From Proteobacteria bacterium DTSAM18 (GTDB taxonomy: Bacteria; Myxococcota_A; UBA796; GCA-2862545), in contig JARACJ010000002.1 of the NCBI GenBank assembly GCA_028767165.1, positions 62,001-126,000 of the forward strand: a DNA stretch of 64,000 nucleotides, read 5' to 3'. The position numbers were made by a program, and so were the translations under genes. Each line of letters starts with the position of its first letter. Position 1 is the stretch's first letter. The notes beneath the pieces were generated by a model that saw only the letters and a list, made by a program, of their open reading frames with translations, was not told where the DNA came from and made no database searches. This document shows positions 27,706-35,611 of the stretch, one piece after another.

Positions 27706-27892
27706 AGTCCCCCTCTTCCGAGGCGCACGCCACGGCCGTGCACGAGGTGATGCCGTCGAGGCATGTGCAGGTGTTGCACCCGTCAGGGGCCACCCACGTC
27801 TCGCCGTCGGCGTAGGTCTGTCCCTCGAATTCACAGGCGCTTGGATCGCAGGCCCCAAGGAACAGCAACGCAGCGCACACCAGCCAACGCAT
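27704..27892 (-). CDS. Mini-lipoprotein with VWC-like Cys-rich domain
   Basis: 62 residues. MRWLVCAALLFLGAC is a lipoprotein leader, and the ATG is 5 nt from GGAGG. The mature part is essentially one small domain: CEFEGQTYADGETWVAPDGC followed by NTCTCLDGITSCTAVAC. This spacing resembles the von Willebrand factor C/chordin-like fold also seen in secreted bacterial lipoproteins. It is exported and disulfide-rich. The role is unknown. Confidence 0.65.
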   Translation of the reverse strand: MRWLVCAALLFLGACDPSACEFEGQTYADGETWVAPDGCNTCTCLDGITSCTAVACASEEGD

Positions 27893-27963
27893 GGCACCTC
27901 CAACGAGCGGAACCGCTACAGGCATCCCATTCGCGCTGGGCACCATGCGCTTGAGTACGGTCG

Positions 27964-28524
27964 TCAGCTCGCCGGCTCGTAGATGAGCTCAGCCGCCTTG
28001 CGGACCTTCGACTCGACCCTGTAGGTGTGCTCGCGCACCACGCGGTAGTCTCCGGCATCAGGAATGTCCGCGTACTCCTGCAGGAAGAGGACGAGCTTGC
28101 CGCCGGGTACCAGAAGCCTGCGGCCCATCTCCAGCACGTCCACGGGCGCTGCGAGAGCGCGGGACATGATGCCGTCGTAGCGGCCGCCCTCGAGTCGCTC
28201 GATCCGGGTGCAACGGACCGTGATGCCGGTCGACTCCGCACGCGCCACCGCCTCCTCGAGGAACATGCAGCGCTTCATGCGGCTGTCGACCAGCTCGACC
28301 TCGACGTCCGGCCACAGCGCAGCGAAGACGACACCGGGGAAGCCGGCACCCGTGCCCAGGTCTGCCCAGAGCCCTTCGGCCTCGAGTCCCTCCAGCGCGA
28401 GCTCCGCATCCTCGTAGTGGATGCCCACGGGCCCAGGACCCACGAGGTTCATCTTGTGCCGCCAGCTCTCGAGGAGCTTGCGATGCTCGTCGAGCAGGGC
28501 CGTGCGTTCGAAGCGGGGTGCCAT
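27964..28524 (-). CDS. rsmG: 16S rRNA (guanine-527-N7) methyltransferase RsmG (GidB)
   Basis: 186 residues, slightly short for the family (~207). KMNLVGPGPVGIHYEDAEL, SAM motif LWADLGTGAGFPGVVFA, VELVDSRMKRCMFLEEA and RYDGIMSRALAAP identify it. It methylates G527 of 16S rRNA. The ATG used lies just after GCAGGAGAGAAG, a strong ribosome site. A GTG 11 codons upstream has no such site and would abut the radical SAM gene. It is probably cotranscribed with that gene (37-nt gap). Confidence 0.93.
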   Translation of the reverse strand: MAPRFERTALLDEHRKLLESWRHKMNLVGPGPVGIHYEDAELALEGLEAEGLWADLGTGAGFPGVVFAALWPDVEVELVDSRMKRCMFLEEAVARAESTGITVRCTRIERLEGGRYDGIMSRALAAPVDVLEMGRRLLVPGGKLVLFLQEYADIPDAGDYRVVREHTYRVESKVRKAAELIYEPAS

Positions 28525-28560
28525 CTTCTCTCCTGCGCTGATGGGCTCCTCTGGCACGGC

Positions 28561-30060
28561 TCAGGCGTTGGCGCCAGCGGGAGACGTGCGCGTGCGTGCA
28601 TCGGACTCCTTCTTTCGTGCCTGGGCGCGCAGGTTCGCCTCGTAGCGTTCCACCTCGTAGGTCAGGGGCCCATCCGGCACGCACCACAACAGCGTTCGAA
28701 TCCGCTCCCGTCGGTCCTCCCGGACGAGCCGGTAGGTCTCGTCGGTGACCGAGAGCTTGCCCTGGGCGTGCCAGGCGGCGAGGGCGTGGGGAATGACTCC
28801 TCCCAGATCCACACCAAAGATGCGCTGGAACAGCGCCCTGTCGATCTCGTCCTTGTCTCGCAGCACGTGGGAGAGGAACAAGCGCACCTCTCCCTCCAGC
28901 CCATACTCGTGCCCCTGGAAGAAGTGGTCCCCGTCCGGATCATGATCAGGGGTCCTGCACTCGATGGCGGCCTGGCTGAAGATGAGGGAGCGGGCCGACG
29001 GACCGAGACCCAGCAAGTGCAACGGTCGGCGCTGCTGGTCCACGAGCTGGGTGTAGCTGAACAGGCCCTTGTGCTCCCCGGGCTTGGACTTGCGTTCCTC
29101 GACGGTGAGCTGCCGGTAGATGATGATGGCATGGCCGTGTCCCCGTCGGGTCCGGTAGCCGGTGCCCGCCGTGGCCTCCTGGATGAGCTGTGGCATACGC
29201 TCGTGGAACGGCTTGATGTAGGTCCAGAACGCCTCCCAGTCGCCGCCGAAGTGGGAGTCCACATACTCCCGGGTAGGCGTGAGGAAGTAGACGTCGATCC
29301 ACCTTGGCTGCAGGGCCAGCACCTTGCCGATCTCCTCGGCCATCTGTTCGGGAGTGGTTCCCTTCAGGCCCAACAGGAAGTCGCAGGAGATGTTGACCAC
29401 CCCGGCTTCACGGAGCTCCCGAAACCGACGCTCCACCATGCTGAAGCCCTGGGGACCCCGGTTGTGGTCGGCGTTGATCGCTGACTGAAGGGTCTGCACG
29501 CCGAACGAGAAGTGCTCGAAGCCATGCTTGAGCAGGACCTGCAGCTTGTTCGGTCGGAACACTGACGGGTCGAACTCGAAGAACCGGGTGCTGTTGGGGT
29601 GCCAGCGGAGCTCTTCATCGATGGCGGTGAGCACCTGGTCCAGCTGGTCGGCGGAGAGCACCGAGGCCGTGCCGCCCCCCATGTAGAGGGTGTGCCACCG
29701 CAGGGGTTTCACGGCCGGACCGATCTTCCGCAGCGACCGGAGGACGCGCTGCGTGTATTGCTCCATCAACACGGGTGACGACGGACGCAGCCGCTCGTAA
29801 TTGCAGAAGCTGCAGATGGACTTGCAGAACGGCACGTGGAGGTACACGTGGTTGATGGCATCCGTGCGGCGGTCCTGGGCCACCGCGGCTTCACGCCACT
29901 TCTCGACGATCTCGTCTTCGGTCCAGCGTTGGTCCGCCCCGTTGAGATAGCCGAGGCGGCTTGCGTCGTTGAGACCCGCGAGCTCCTCGTACCTGGCGTG
30001 CAGGTCCTCACGCCTGGCCATCCAGCCATCGGGTAGTGTCGCTGGTACGAATCCGGTCAT
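28561..30060 (-). CDS. Coproporphyrinogen III oxidase-like radical SAM protein (HemW/HutW group)
   Basis: 499 residues. Radical SAM cluster motif HVPFCKSICSFCNY (CxxxCxxC), LYMGGGTASVLSADQL, EFDPSVFRPNKLQVL, HFSFGVQTLQSAI and CDFLLGLKGTTPEQM are HemN/HemW family features. A C-terminal HemN-type domain follows (LGLGPSARSL...). It is longer than HemW (~380). Family members oxidise coproporphyrinogen or load heme; the true substrate is open. The start is at MTGFVPATLP after GGGGGACAGG; upstream codons read through a parS-like sequence and are not used. It is the last gene before the parS-rich gap. Confidence 0.82.
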   Translation of the reverse strand: MTGFVPATLPDGWMARREDLHARYEELAGLNDASRLGYLNGADQRWTEDEIVEKWREAAVAQDRRTDAINHVYLHVPFCKSICSFCNYERLRPSSPVLMEQYTQRVLRSLRKIGPAVKPLRWHTLYMGGGTASVLSADQLDQVLTAIDEELRWHPNSTRFFEFDPSVFRPNKLQVLLKHGFEHFSFGVQTLQSAINADHNRGPQGFSMVERRFRELREAGVVNISCDFLLGLKGTTPEQMAEEIGKVLALQPRWIDVYFLTPTREYVDSHFGGDWEAFWTYIKPFHERMPQLIQEATAGTGYRTRRGHGHAIIIYRQLTVEERKSKPGEHKGLFSYTQLVDQQRRPLHLLGLGPSARSLIFSQAAIECRTPDHDPDGDHFFQGHEYGLEGEVRLFLSHVLRDKDEIDRALFQRIFGVDLGGVIPHALAAWHAQGKLSVTDETYRLVREDRRERIRTLLWCVPDGPLTYEVERYEANLRAQARKKESDARTRTSPAGANA

Positions 30061-30124
30061 CCTGTCCCCCTTTCGAGGGTCGAACGTACCACAGGTAGGC
30101 CACCTGAATTCGGCCGTCTCGCGA

Positions 30125-30140
30125 CGTTTCACGTGGAACA
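30125..30140. promoter_or_regulatory. Degenerate parS site
   Basis: CGTTTCACGTGGAACA matches the parS consensus TGTTTCACGTGAAACA except at positions 1 and 12. It lies 65 nt upstream of the radical SAM start and could also act on that promoter through ParB spreading. Confidence 0.6.
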
Positions 30141-30283
30141 CCGCCCCCTCCCGCGGCCGTCCGCTCCAGTGGAAGAAGGACGCACCCCACACAGCACAAG
30201 GTCCAGACGACCACGCCGGACACCTGTCGTTCGAACGTCGTCACAGGAGGGCACCTCAGGCCGGTTGCTCCACCCACGGCACA

Positions 30284-30299
30284 TGTTTCACGTGAAACA
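30284..30299. promoter_or_regulatory. parS site (perfect)
   Basis: TGTTTCACGTGAAACA, an exact 16-bp palindrome identical to the widespread bacterial parS consensus bound by ParB. parA and parB lie 1.7 kb away. Confidence 0.95.
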
Positions 30300-30478
30300 T
30301 GACGTGGCCGTCCCCCCCGGTCTGGTCATGGTGCGCCAGTGGGTCGAGAACGCGTTCGCGCGTGTGGGTGGCCTGGCGGGGTGTTGATCCGCTCCATGAC
30401 GACCAGAGGGTCTCGCGTCGGTCGCGACAGGGCCGGACGGCGTCCCTACCGTCGCGACCGCAGCCCCGACGAGGCGAG

Positions 30479-30494
30479 TGTTTCACGTGAAACA
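30479..30494. promoter_or_regulatory. parS site (perfect)
   Basis: A second exact copy of TGTTTCACGTGAAACA, 195 bp from the first. Clustered copies form the ParB loading centre of the chromosome. Confidence 0.95.
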
Positions 30495-31366
30495 CGTGGG
30501 GGCCCGACACCGACACCCGTCCCACCCCTGCTGCTTGCCGTGGCGAGCCAACAGGGTCCGGCCCCCGGGCCCCCGGCCCAGTGGCTACCCGATCCCGTGG
30601 AACCACGGTCGGGGCTGCACGGCACCCCTTCGCGCCAAGGGTACCCACGCTCATCGGACGCAGACAGCTGCGCCTTGGCAGGGAGCGCCTCGCACCAGCG
30701 AGGCTCCGTTCCACACCGGTGTCTCCACCACGGCGAGGAGATTCCCGTTCCAGCGTCAGGTGGTCCCGAGGCACATGGCCCACCATGTCTCCGCCCAGGC
30801 CGTCGCAGCTCGAGGCGTACGCACGCCCGTTTCACATCGGTCGCCGGGCCCCCCATCCCCCAGGCACACCAGTCACCACGCCACAACGCACGCGCTCCTG
30901 CACGAAGGTCACCCTCCCCCATCGTGCGCCGGCCAGCGTGCCACACCCTCCGGTCTCCCCACGTGCCCCGTCCCCCATGACCTCCGGGCCTGGCACCTGG
31001 CGCCATGTCCCTGTGCGACGGCAGGGACGCCCACGCTCCAGCCGTGCCCTCCATCCATCGCGGACCCGTCGCACTGCCGCGGTGCAGACGTTCCCCAGCG
31101 TGGCGCATCCGTTGCCACGACGCCGTGGTCCCACGCCCATGGCCCGCGCCCCCACGCGTCCCAGTGTCAGCGGGCGGGCTGCCACCCACAGCACCTCCCT
31201 ACGCGGCCCGCAGCGCCTGCCGCCCGAGCGCCAGGGCATCGAGAGGCCTACCTGCTCGGGAGTCGACGGACGTCACGCCCCGCACGGCGACACCGCTGCA
31301 AGGCGCCCCCCCCGTCCTGCCCCTCCGTTGTCCATACATGCCGCCCATGACAGACGGCCGGTGCAA

Positions 31367-31382
31367 CGTTCCACGTGAAACA
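31367..31382. promoter_or_regulatory. Degenerate parS site
   Basis: CGTTCCACGTGAAACA differs from the consensus at positions 1 and 5. Its right half is intact. Confidence 0.65.
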
Positions 31383-31587
31383 TGTCCAACCGAATCACCA
31401 CCACCGTGTCCCACACGCCAGCAATCGTGCCGCCGTTCCACAAGACCGACTGCCCGTGGCCATCCTCAGGGAGGCGAGCTCCGCCGGCGGCCACCCGATG
31501 CCCGCCCCGAGACTCTCCACCGGGCCCGACACCCACGAGCGACCTGTTTGGCGCACGAGGCCCACACGCCCAAGGACGGAATCTTCA

Positions 31588-31603
31588 TGTTTCACGTGAA
31601 ACA
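31588..31603. promoter_or_regulatory. parS site (perfect)
   Basis: The third exact TGTTTCACGTGAAACA, 415 bp upstream of the parA start. Confidence 0.95.
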
Positions 31604-31860
31604 CCCATGCATGCGTCCTCACGCACCGCGGCAGCGGCCCGCTGTCCAAGCCGTGCGCCCCACCCCGATCGCACGCCAGCCGAATGGTGATGAGCACCAG
31701 TACAAGGAGGATCCCGCCAGCTCCTGACTTTCCACAGGTTCTCCCTCCGCACCCGTGAGCGCCGCCGCACGCCAAAATGATCGTTTCAGGCCACAATCAA
31801 GGCTGTTGGTGGATCCACACGCCACCGACCGATGCGCCATCCCCACAACTATCCCCAAAG

Positions 31861-31869
31861 TTATCCACA
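31861..31869 (+). promoter_or_regulatory. Consensus DnaA box
   Basis: TTATCCACA matches the bacterial DnaA box exactly. It is preceded by CAACTATCCCCAAAG and lies 149 nt before parA. Two poorer boxes lie within 135 bp to the left. It could be part of the origin or a DnaA-control site for parAB. Confidence 0.6.
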
Positions 31870-32017
31870 GGCGGCGGGGGACAAGCGATCCGCGTCTCCA
31901 AGGTCTTGTGCGGTACCGACCACTCCAATCCTCCAGGACCCGCGCGTGGACCATGGACCCGTACCATCGCGGACGCTATGAATACAGTCGCCCGTCCCCT
32001 CTCACCCCCGCAGGCAC

Positions 32018-32797
32018 ATGGCACACATCTTGGCGCTGTCCAATCAGAAGGGCGGCGTGGGAAAGACCACCACCGCCGTCAACCTCGCGGCAGGCCTGGC
32101 ACGCTACGGCCAGCGCGTACTGCTCGTCGATCTCGACCCCCAGGGAAACGCCTCTTCCGGTCTCGGCTACGCCCGTGAAGACGTCACCATGGGCATCTAC
32201 GATGTCCTCATGGAGTTTCGCGACATCGACTCAGTGCGCATGCCCACCGCCCTCGACAACCTCGAGGTCATTCCCGCCACGGTCGATCTCGTGGGTGCCG
32301 AGCTGGAGCTCGTCGGTGCCGAGCGCCGGGAGTACCGCCTCAAGAAGGTGCTGAACCGGGTCGCCGACGACTACGACTTCATCCTCATCGACTGTCCGCC
32401 GAGCCTCGGGTTGCTCACGCTGAACACCCTCACCGCCGCCAACGCCGTCCTGATCCCGCTTCAGGCCGAGTACTACGCGATGGAAGGTCTCGGTGAGCTG
32501 CTGCGTACCATTCATGCGGTTCGAAAAGGACTCAACCCCGAGCTCGTGCGAGAGGGCATCCTCGTCACCATGATGGACGGCCGCAACAAGCTGTGCCGCG
32601 AGGTCGAGCGCCAGGTGCGCCACCACTTCAAGGAAGGCGTCTTCGAGACGGTGATTCCTCGAAATGTGCGCCTCGGCGAGGCTCCTTCCTACGGAAAGTC
32701 CATCGTCGAGTATGATCCCCGCTCCACGGGCGCGCAGGCCTACCTCGCCCTCGCCCGCGAGATCCTCCAGCGTCACGGTATCTCCACACCCGAGTAG
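32018..32797 (+). CDS. parA: Chromosome partition ATPase ParA
   Basis: 259 residues, the size of chromosomal (Soj-type) ParA without an N-terminal DNA-binding domain. Deviant Walker A KGGVGKTTTAVNLAA begins at Lys11, Walker A' LLVDLDPQGNASSGL, Walker B YDFILIDCPPSLGLLT, and C-terminal VIPRNVRLGEAPSYGKSI typical of Soj. It forms ATP dimers on the nucleoid and moves ParB-parS complexes. Its stop is followed 4 nt later by the parB ATG, forming the parAB operon beside the parS cluster. Confidence 0.97.
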   Translation: MAHILALSNQKGGVGKTTTAVNLAAGLARYGQRVLLVDLDPQGNASSGLGYAREDVTMGIYDVLMEFRDIDSVRMPTALDNLEVIPATVDLVGAELELVGAERREYRLKKVLNRVADDYDFILIDCPPSLGLLTLNTLTAANAVLIPLQAEYYAMEGLGELLRTIHAVRKGLNPELVREGILVTMMDGRNKLCREVERQVRHHFKEGVFETVIPRNVRLGEAPSYGKSIVEYDPRSTGAQAYLALAREILQRHGISTPE

Positions 32798-32801
32798 TCC
32801 C

Positions 32802-33692
32802 ATGAGCCGCACTTCCAACCGTCTTGGCCGAGGCCTCGCCTCCCTGATTCCCGACTCCGCGCTCGACAGCCAGCCCCCCCTGGCCAAGCCCAAGCCCAAG
32901 GGCGAGCTCAAGGTGCCGCTCGATCAGATCACGCCCAACCCCGAGCAGCCCCGCAAGCACTTCGACCTGAAGCGCCTCGAGGAGCTGTCCGACTCCATCC
33001 GGGTCCATGGCATCCTCAACCCGCTCGTCGTGCGGCGCCACGAGGGCAAGTACATCCTGATCGCGGGTGAGCGTCGTCTTCGCGCCTCGGCGCTCGCCGG
33101 CCTCAACGAAGTGCCGGTGGTCGTCCGTGACGCCGCCGACCCCAAGCTCCAGCTCGAGCTCGCCCTGATCGAGAACCTGCAGCGAGACGATCTCGACCCC
33201 GTGGAGACCGCCCTGGGCTACGACCGCCTCCGCAGCGAGTTCGGCCTCAAGCAAGACGAGATCGGTCGCCGTGTGGGCAAGGATCGCAGCACCGTCGCCA
33301 ACGCCATGCGCCTGCTCAAGCTGCCCGAGTTCGTGCTGTCCGCCATCCAGGACGGCCGCATCTCCGCCGGCCACGCCCGCGCCCTCCTGCCGCTGGTCGA
33401 TGCCCCCGACGACCTCCGCAACGCGCTGGCCCAGGTCATCGCCCGTCGCCTGAATGTCCGCGCCACCGAGCAGCTGGTCAGCAAGGTCAACGCCACGCCC
33501 AAGCCCATCCGCTCCACGGAGAAGGCTCGTCGCGACAACACGTTCGACTACGCCACCCGGCTGCTCACCGAGTCCCTGCAGACCAACGTGGCAATCAAGG
33601 CGAAGAAGAACGGCTCGGGCAGCATCGTCATCAACTACACGAACGCCGAAGAGCTCGAGCGTCTGATCCAGACCCTCCGCGACGACGGCTGA
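32802..33692 (+). CDS. parB: Chromosome partition protein ParB (CTP-dependent clamp)
   Basis: 296 residues. The N-terminal RLGRGLASLIPD is the ParA-contact peptide. The ParB/Srx nucleotide domain contains ITPNPEQPRKHFD, LNPLVVRRHEGKYILIAGERRLRAS (GERRLRA at 89-95) and ENLQRDDLDPVE. The helix-turn-helix (LKQDEIGRRVGKDRSTVANAMRLLKLP) binds parS. A C-terminal dimerisation segment follows a Lys-rich linker. It loads at the parS sites upstream of parA and slides as a CTP-bound clamp. A strong terminator follows. Confidence 0.97.
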   Translation: MSRTSNRLGRGLASLIPDSALDSQPPLAKPKPKGELKVPLDQITPNPEQPRKHFDLKRLEELSDSIRVHGILNPLVVRRHEGKYILIAGERRLRASALAGLNEVPVVVRDAADPKLQLELALIENLQRDDLDPVETALGYDRLRSEFGLKQDEIGRRVGKDRSTVANAMRLLKLPEFVLSAIQDGRISAGHARALLPLVDAPDDLRNALAQVIARRLNVRATEQLVSKVNATPKPIRSTEKARRDNTFDYATRLLTESLQTNVAIKAKKNGSGSIVINYTNAEELERLIQTLRDDG

Positions 33693-33726
33693 GCTCGCCG
33701 CCCCTCGCGGGCCGAGACACCCCCCG

Positions 33727-33756
33727 AAGGGCGCTTCTCCGGAAGCGCCCTTTGTT
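33727..33756 (+). terminator. Terminator of parAB
   Basis: An 11-bp perfect stem (AAGGGCGCTTC with GAAGCGCCCTT) with loop TCCG is followed by TTTGTTC. It lies 35 nt after the parB stop. Confidence 0.8.
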
Positions 33757-33817
33757 CGTATACAGACGCCGTCTGCTCTGATACATGGAGGCTCCGTCCC
33801 AACGTCGGGGAGGTCCC

Positions 33818-34456
33818 GTGAACAGCACTACCAGGCCCTGTGTCGTGGCCATCGCCGGCGGCTCCGGTTCCGGCAAGTCCAGCCTGGCCGGCTCCGTCGT
33901 CTCCAGCCTCGGTGCGCACCGCTGTATCCGCCTCTCCCACGACGACTACTACCTGCCGCTGCCCGAGCACCATCGCCACGATCCGAGCGGCTACAATTTC
34001 GACGAGCCGGCCGCCCTCGACAACGACCTGCTGGTGCAACACCTGCAGGCGCTGCGGCGGTCGCAGACGGTCCAGGTGCCCGTCTACGACTTCGCCAGCC
34101 ACAGCCGTACGCGGCACCGGCCGGTCGCCCCCAAGCCCTTCATCCTCGTAGAGGGCATCCTCGTGCTGAGTGATGCTCGGGTTCGAGACCTCGCCGACCT
34201 CACCGTGTTCGTGGACGCCCCCGAGGCCGTACGACTCCACCGTCGTGCCGAACGGGATCAGCGCGAGCGGGGACGCACACTCGAAGGCATCCTGCACCAG
34301 TACTTCCACACCGTGCGCCCCATGCACGAGCAGCACGTGCAGCCCGTGGCCGCCCACGTCGACCTGATCGTCAGCGGCGTCGATCCCCTGGCGCACCTGC
34401 GCGACCGCGTCCTCTCGCACCTGCACCACGTCCTCGAGGGAGATGGCCATGGTTGA
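33818..34456 (+). CDS. udk: Uridine kinase
   Basis: 212 residues. P-loop AIAGGSGSGKSSLAGSV near the N-terminus, HDDYYLPLPEHHRHDPSGYNFDEPAALD and PVYDFASHSR are uridine/cytidine kinase signatures, and ILVEGILVLSD follows. It phosphorylates uridine and cytidine in pyrimidine salvage. The GTG start lies 4 nt after GGGGAGG, and the resulting protein begins just ahead of the P-loop as usual. An ATG 11 codons upstream has no ribosome site. An inverted repeat (CAGACG C CGTCTG, 33762-33774) lies in the upstream region and could be an operator. Confidence 0.92.
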   Translation: MNSTTRPCVVAIAGGSGSGKSSLAGSVVSSLGAHRCIRLSHDDYYLPLPEHHRHDPSGYNFDEPAALDNDLLVQHLQALRRSQTVQVPVYDFASHSRTRHRPVAPKPFILVEGILVLSDARVRDLADLTVFVDAPEAVRLHRRAERDQRERGRTLEGILHQYFHTVRPMHEQHVQPVAAHVDLIVSGVDPLAHLRDRVLSHLHHVLEGDGHG

Positions 34457-34806
34457 GCCGGGGGCCCCGGGGCAGCGCCCCGCAGACGCACGACGGAAGC
34501 GGCAGCAGGGCATCCCACGAGACCAGGGCATCCCCAAGGCCCACGGTCGTCCCAAGGGCTCGGGCCGCCTGCCGGGAGAGGGCTTGCTGCCCGGAGAAGG
34601 TGTGCTGCCCGGCGCGCCCGGTCAGGTGCACCGCGGTTCGGAGGGGCAGATGGACAAGGACGCCTCGAACCCATGGTCACCTGAGAGCCCTTCTGAGGGC
34701 TCCGACGCTCCTGGGGCACCCTGTGTTCCCCCCACGTCTCCCGACGCCTCCTGAAGCCCCCCACGCCGCCTGCACGCCATGGCGGTGGGTACCGCCAGCC
34801 CCTCCG
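34457..34806. other. Gap with a doubtful Gly/Pro-rich reading frame
   Basis: A frame beginning at an ATG that overlaps the udk stop (34449-34754, preceded by GAGGGAG) could encode ~101 residues rich in Gly/Pro with tandem LPGEG motifs. Its composition is unlike real proteins here, so it is not called a gene. A GGGGC/GCCCC hairpin (near 34466-34480) just after the udk stop and a GAGCCCT/AGGGCTC hairpin near 34684-34701 are likely terminators for the flanking convergent genes. Confidence 0.35.
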
Positions 34807-35409
34807 TCACAGGTCCGGCAGATCCGACAGCGGGTCCTCGTCGTCATCGCCGTCGAGGAGCTCCTCGAGCCACTGGGCATCGTCATCGTCCAGGCCGAAG
34901 TCGGCGCGCAGATCGTCGGCGCTCGGATGGACCTGCGCCTCGATGACCACGGCCTTGTGGGCAGCCTCCCGCACAGGGGCGGTGGCCCAGGGCAGCCGGC
35001 TCGCCAGCGCATCGAGCCGTTCGTCGTCGACCGAGCCGAGCTCGAACGCGTCGACCGGCTCCGGGTCGGAGCCCACACCGAGCAGGTAGCCCTCCAGCCG
35101 CGTCCCCGAGTCGACCCGACATCCACACTCGGTGGTGTCGTGGGGCGACCAGACGTGGGCCCGGATGACTGCACCTTCGGGCAGCTCCGGCGGATGCCGA
35201 AGCTCCACGGTGGTGTCCCAGTGGGCGCCGAGCTCCCCCGGCACGTTCACCAGGAAACGCGGCGTCAGCGGTTCTCCCGCAGATCCGTAGAGCCGGATGG
35301 AGGCCCCCTCCAGCGACAGCGGCCCGTCATCACCACTGCTCGCCACGAGCCGGACCTTCATGCGGTCCGACGCGCGCTCGACCAGTCCCAGGCAGAGCTG
35401 GACATTCAT
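34807..35409 (-). CDS. Hypothetical acidic protein
   Basis: 200 residues. Two adjacent ATGs follow GGAGGTTC; the second, 6 nt from GGAGG, is preferred. The N-terminal ~100 residues are beta-rich (MKVRLVASSGDDGPLSLEGA, HWDTTVELRHPPEL) with a CGCR motif. The C-terminus is helical and strongly acidic (LDDDDAQWLEELLDGDDDED). There is no signal peptide, so it is probably cytoplasmic. Not recognised. It faces the udk gene and diverges from the peptidase gene. Confidence 0.65.
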   Translation of the reverse strand: MNVQLCLGLVERASDRMKVRLVASSGDDGPLSLEGASIRLYGSAGEPLTPRFLVNVPGELGAHWDTTVELRHPPELPEGAVIRAHVWSPHDTTECGCRVDSGTRLEGYLLGVGSDPEPVDAFELGSVDDERLDALASRLPWATAPVREAAHKAVVIEAQVHPSADDLRADFGLDDDDAQWLEELLDGDDDEDPLSDLPDL

Positions 35410-35611
35410 CATGAACCTCCGTTCGCAGCAGGCTCATCAACGCTAGGCACTCATCGACAAGGGTAAACCCCTGTCCGCCCCCGGGATTCATCGTGCCGGC
35501 CCCTACGGGCGTCCCGAAACGTCTCCGCCCTTGCCGATCGCCTGGGTGGAGCGCAGGCTTGCGGACCTCGGGGCCACGCCACACCGCGCCGCCCCCACCC
35601 CGGAGCCCCCC

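Larger units (their letters stand above)
30061..32017. other. 1.96-kb non-coding partition/origin region
   Basis: No frame here looks like protein: the open ones are Pro/His/Arg/Ala-rich and pass through parS sites. The plus strand is strongly C-over-G (by hand count 63 C and 25 G in 30841-30960). It holds five parS or parS-like palindromes, a consensus DnaA box (31861) and two weaker boxes (CTTTCCACA at 31728, GGATCCACA at 31811). The parA promoter must lie at the right end. Genes diverge from this gap on both sides, as expected for an origin/centromere region. Confidence 0.7.

Noticed and set aside
30478-31350. Open frame of ~290 codons in the parS gap
   Set aside because: It starts inside a parS palindrome, is Pro/His/Arg-rich with no domain and lacks a ribosome site.
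34449-34754. Gly/Pro-rich frame with LPGEG repeats after udk
   Set aside because: The start is coupled plausibly, but the composition is unlike neighbouring proteins and hairpins lie inside it; kept only as a note.
35413-35424. GAACCTCCGTTC as a third LexA box
   Set aside because: It overlaps the GGAGG ribosome site of the minus-strand gene, and its centre does not match the two better boxes.
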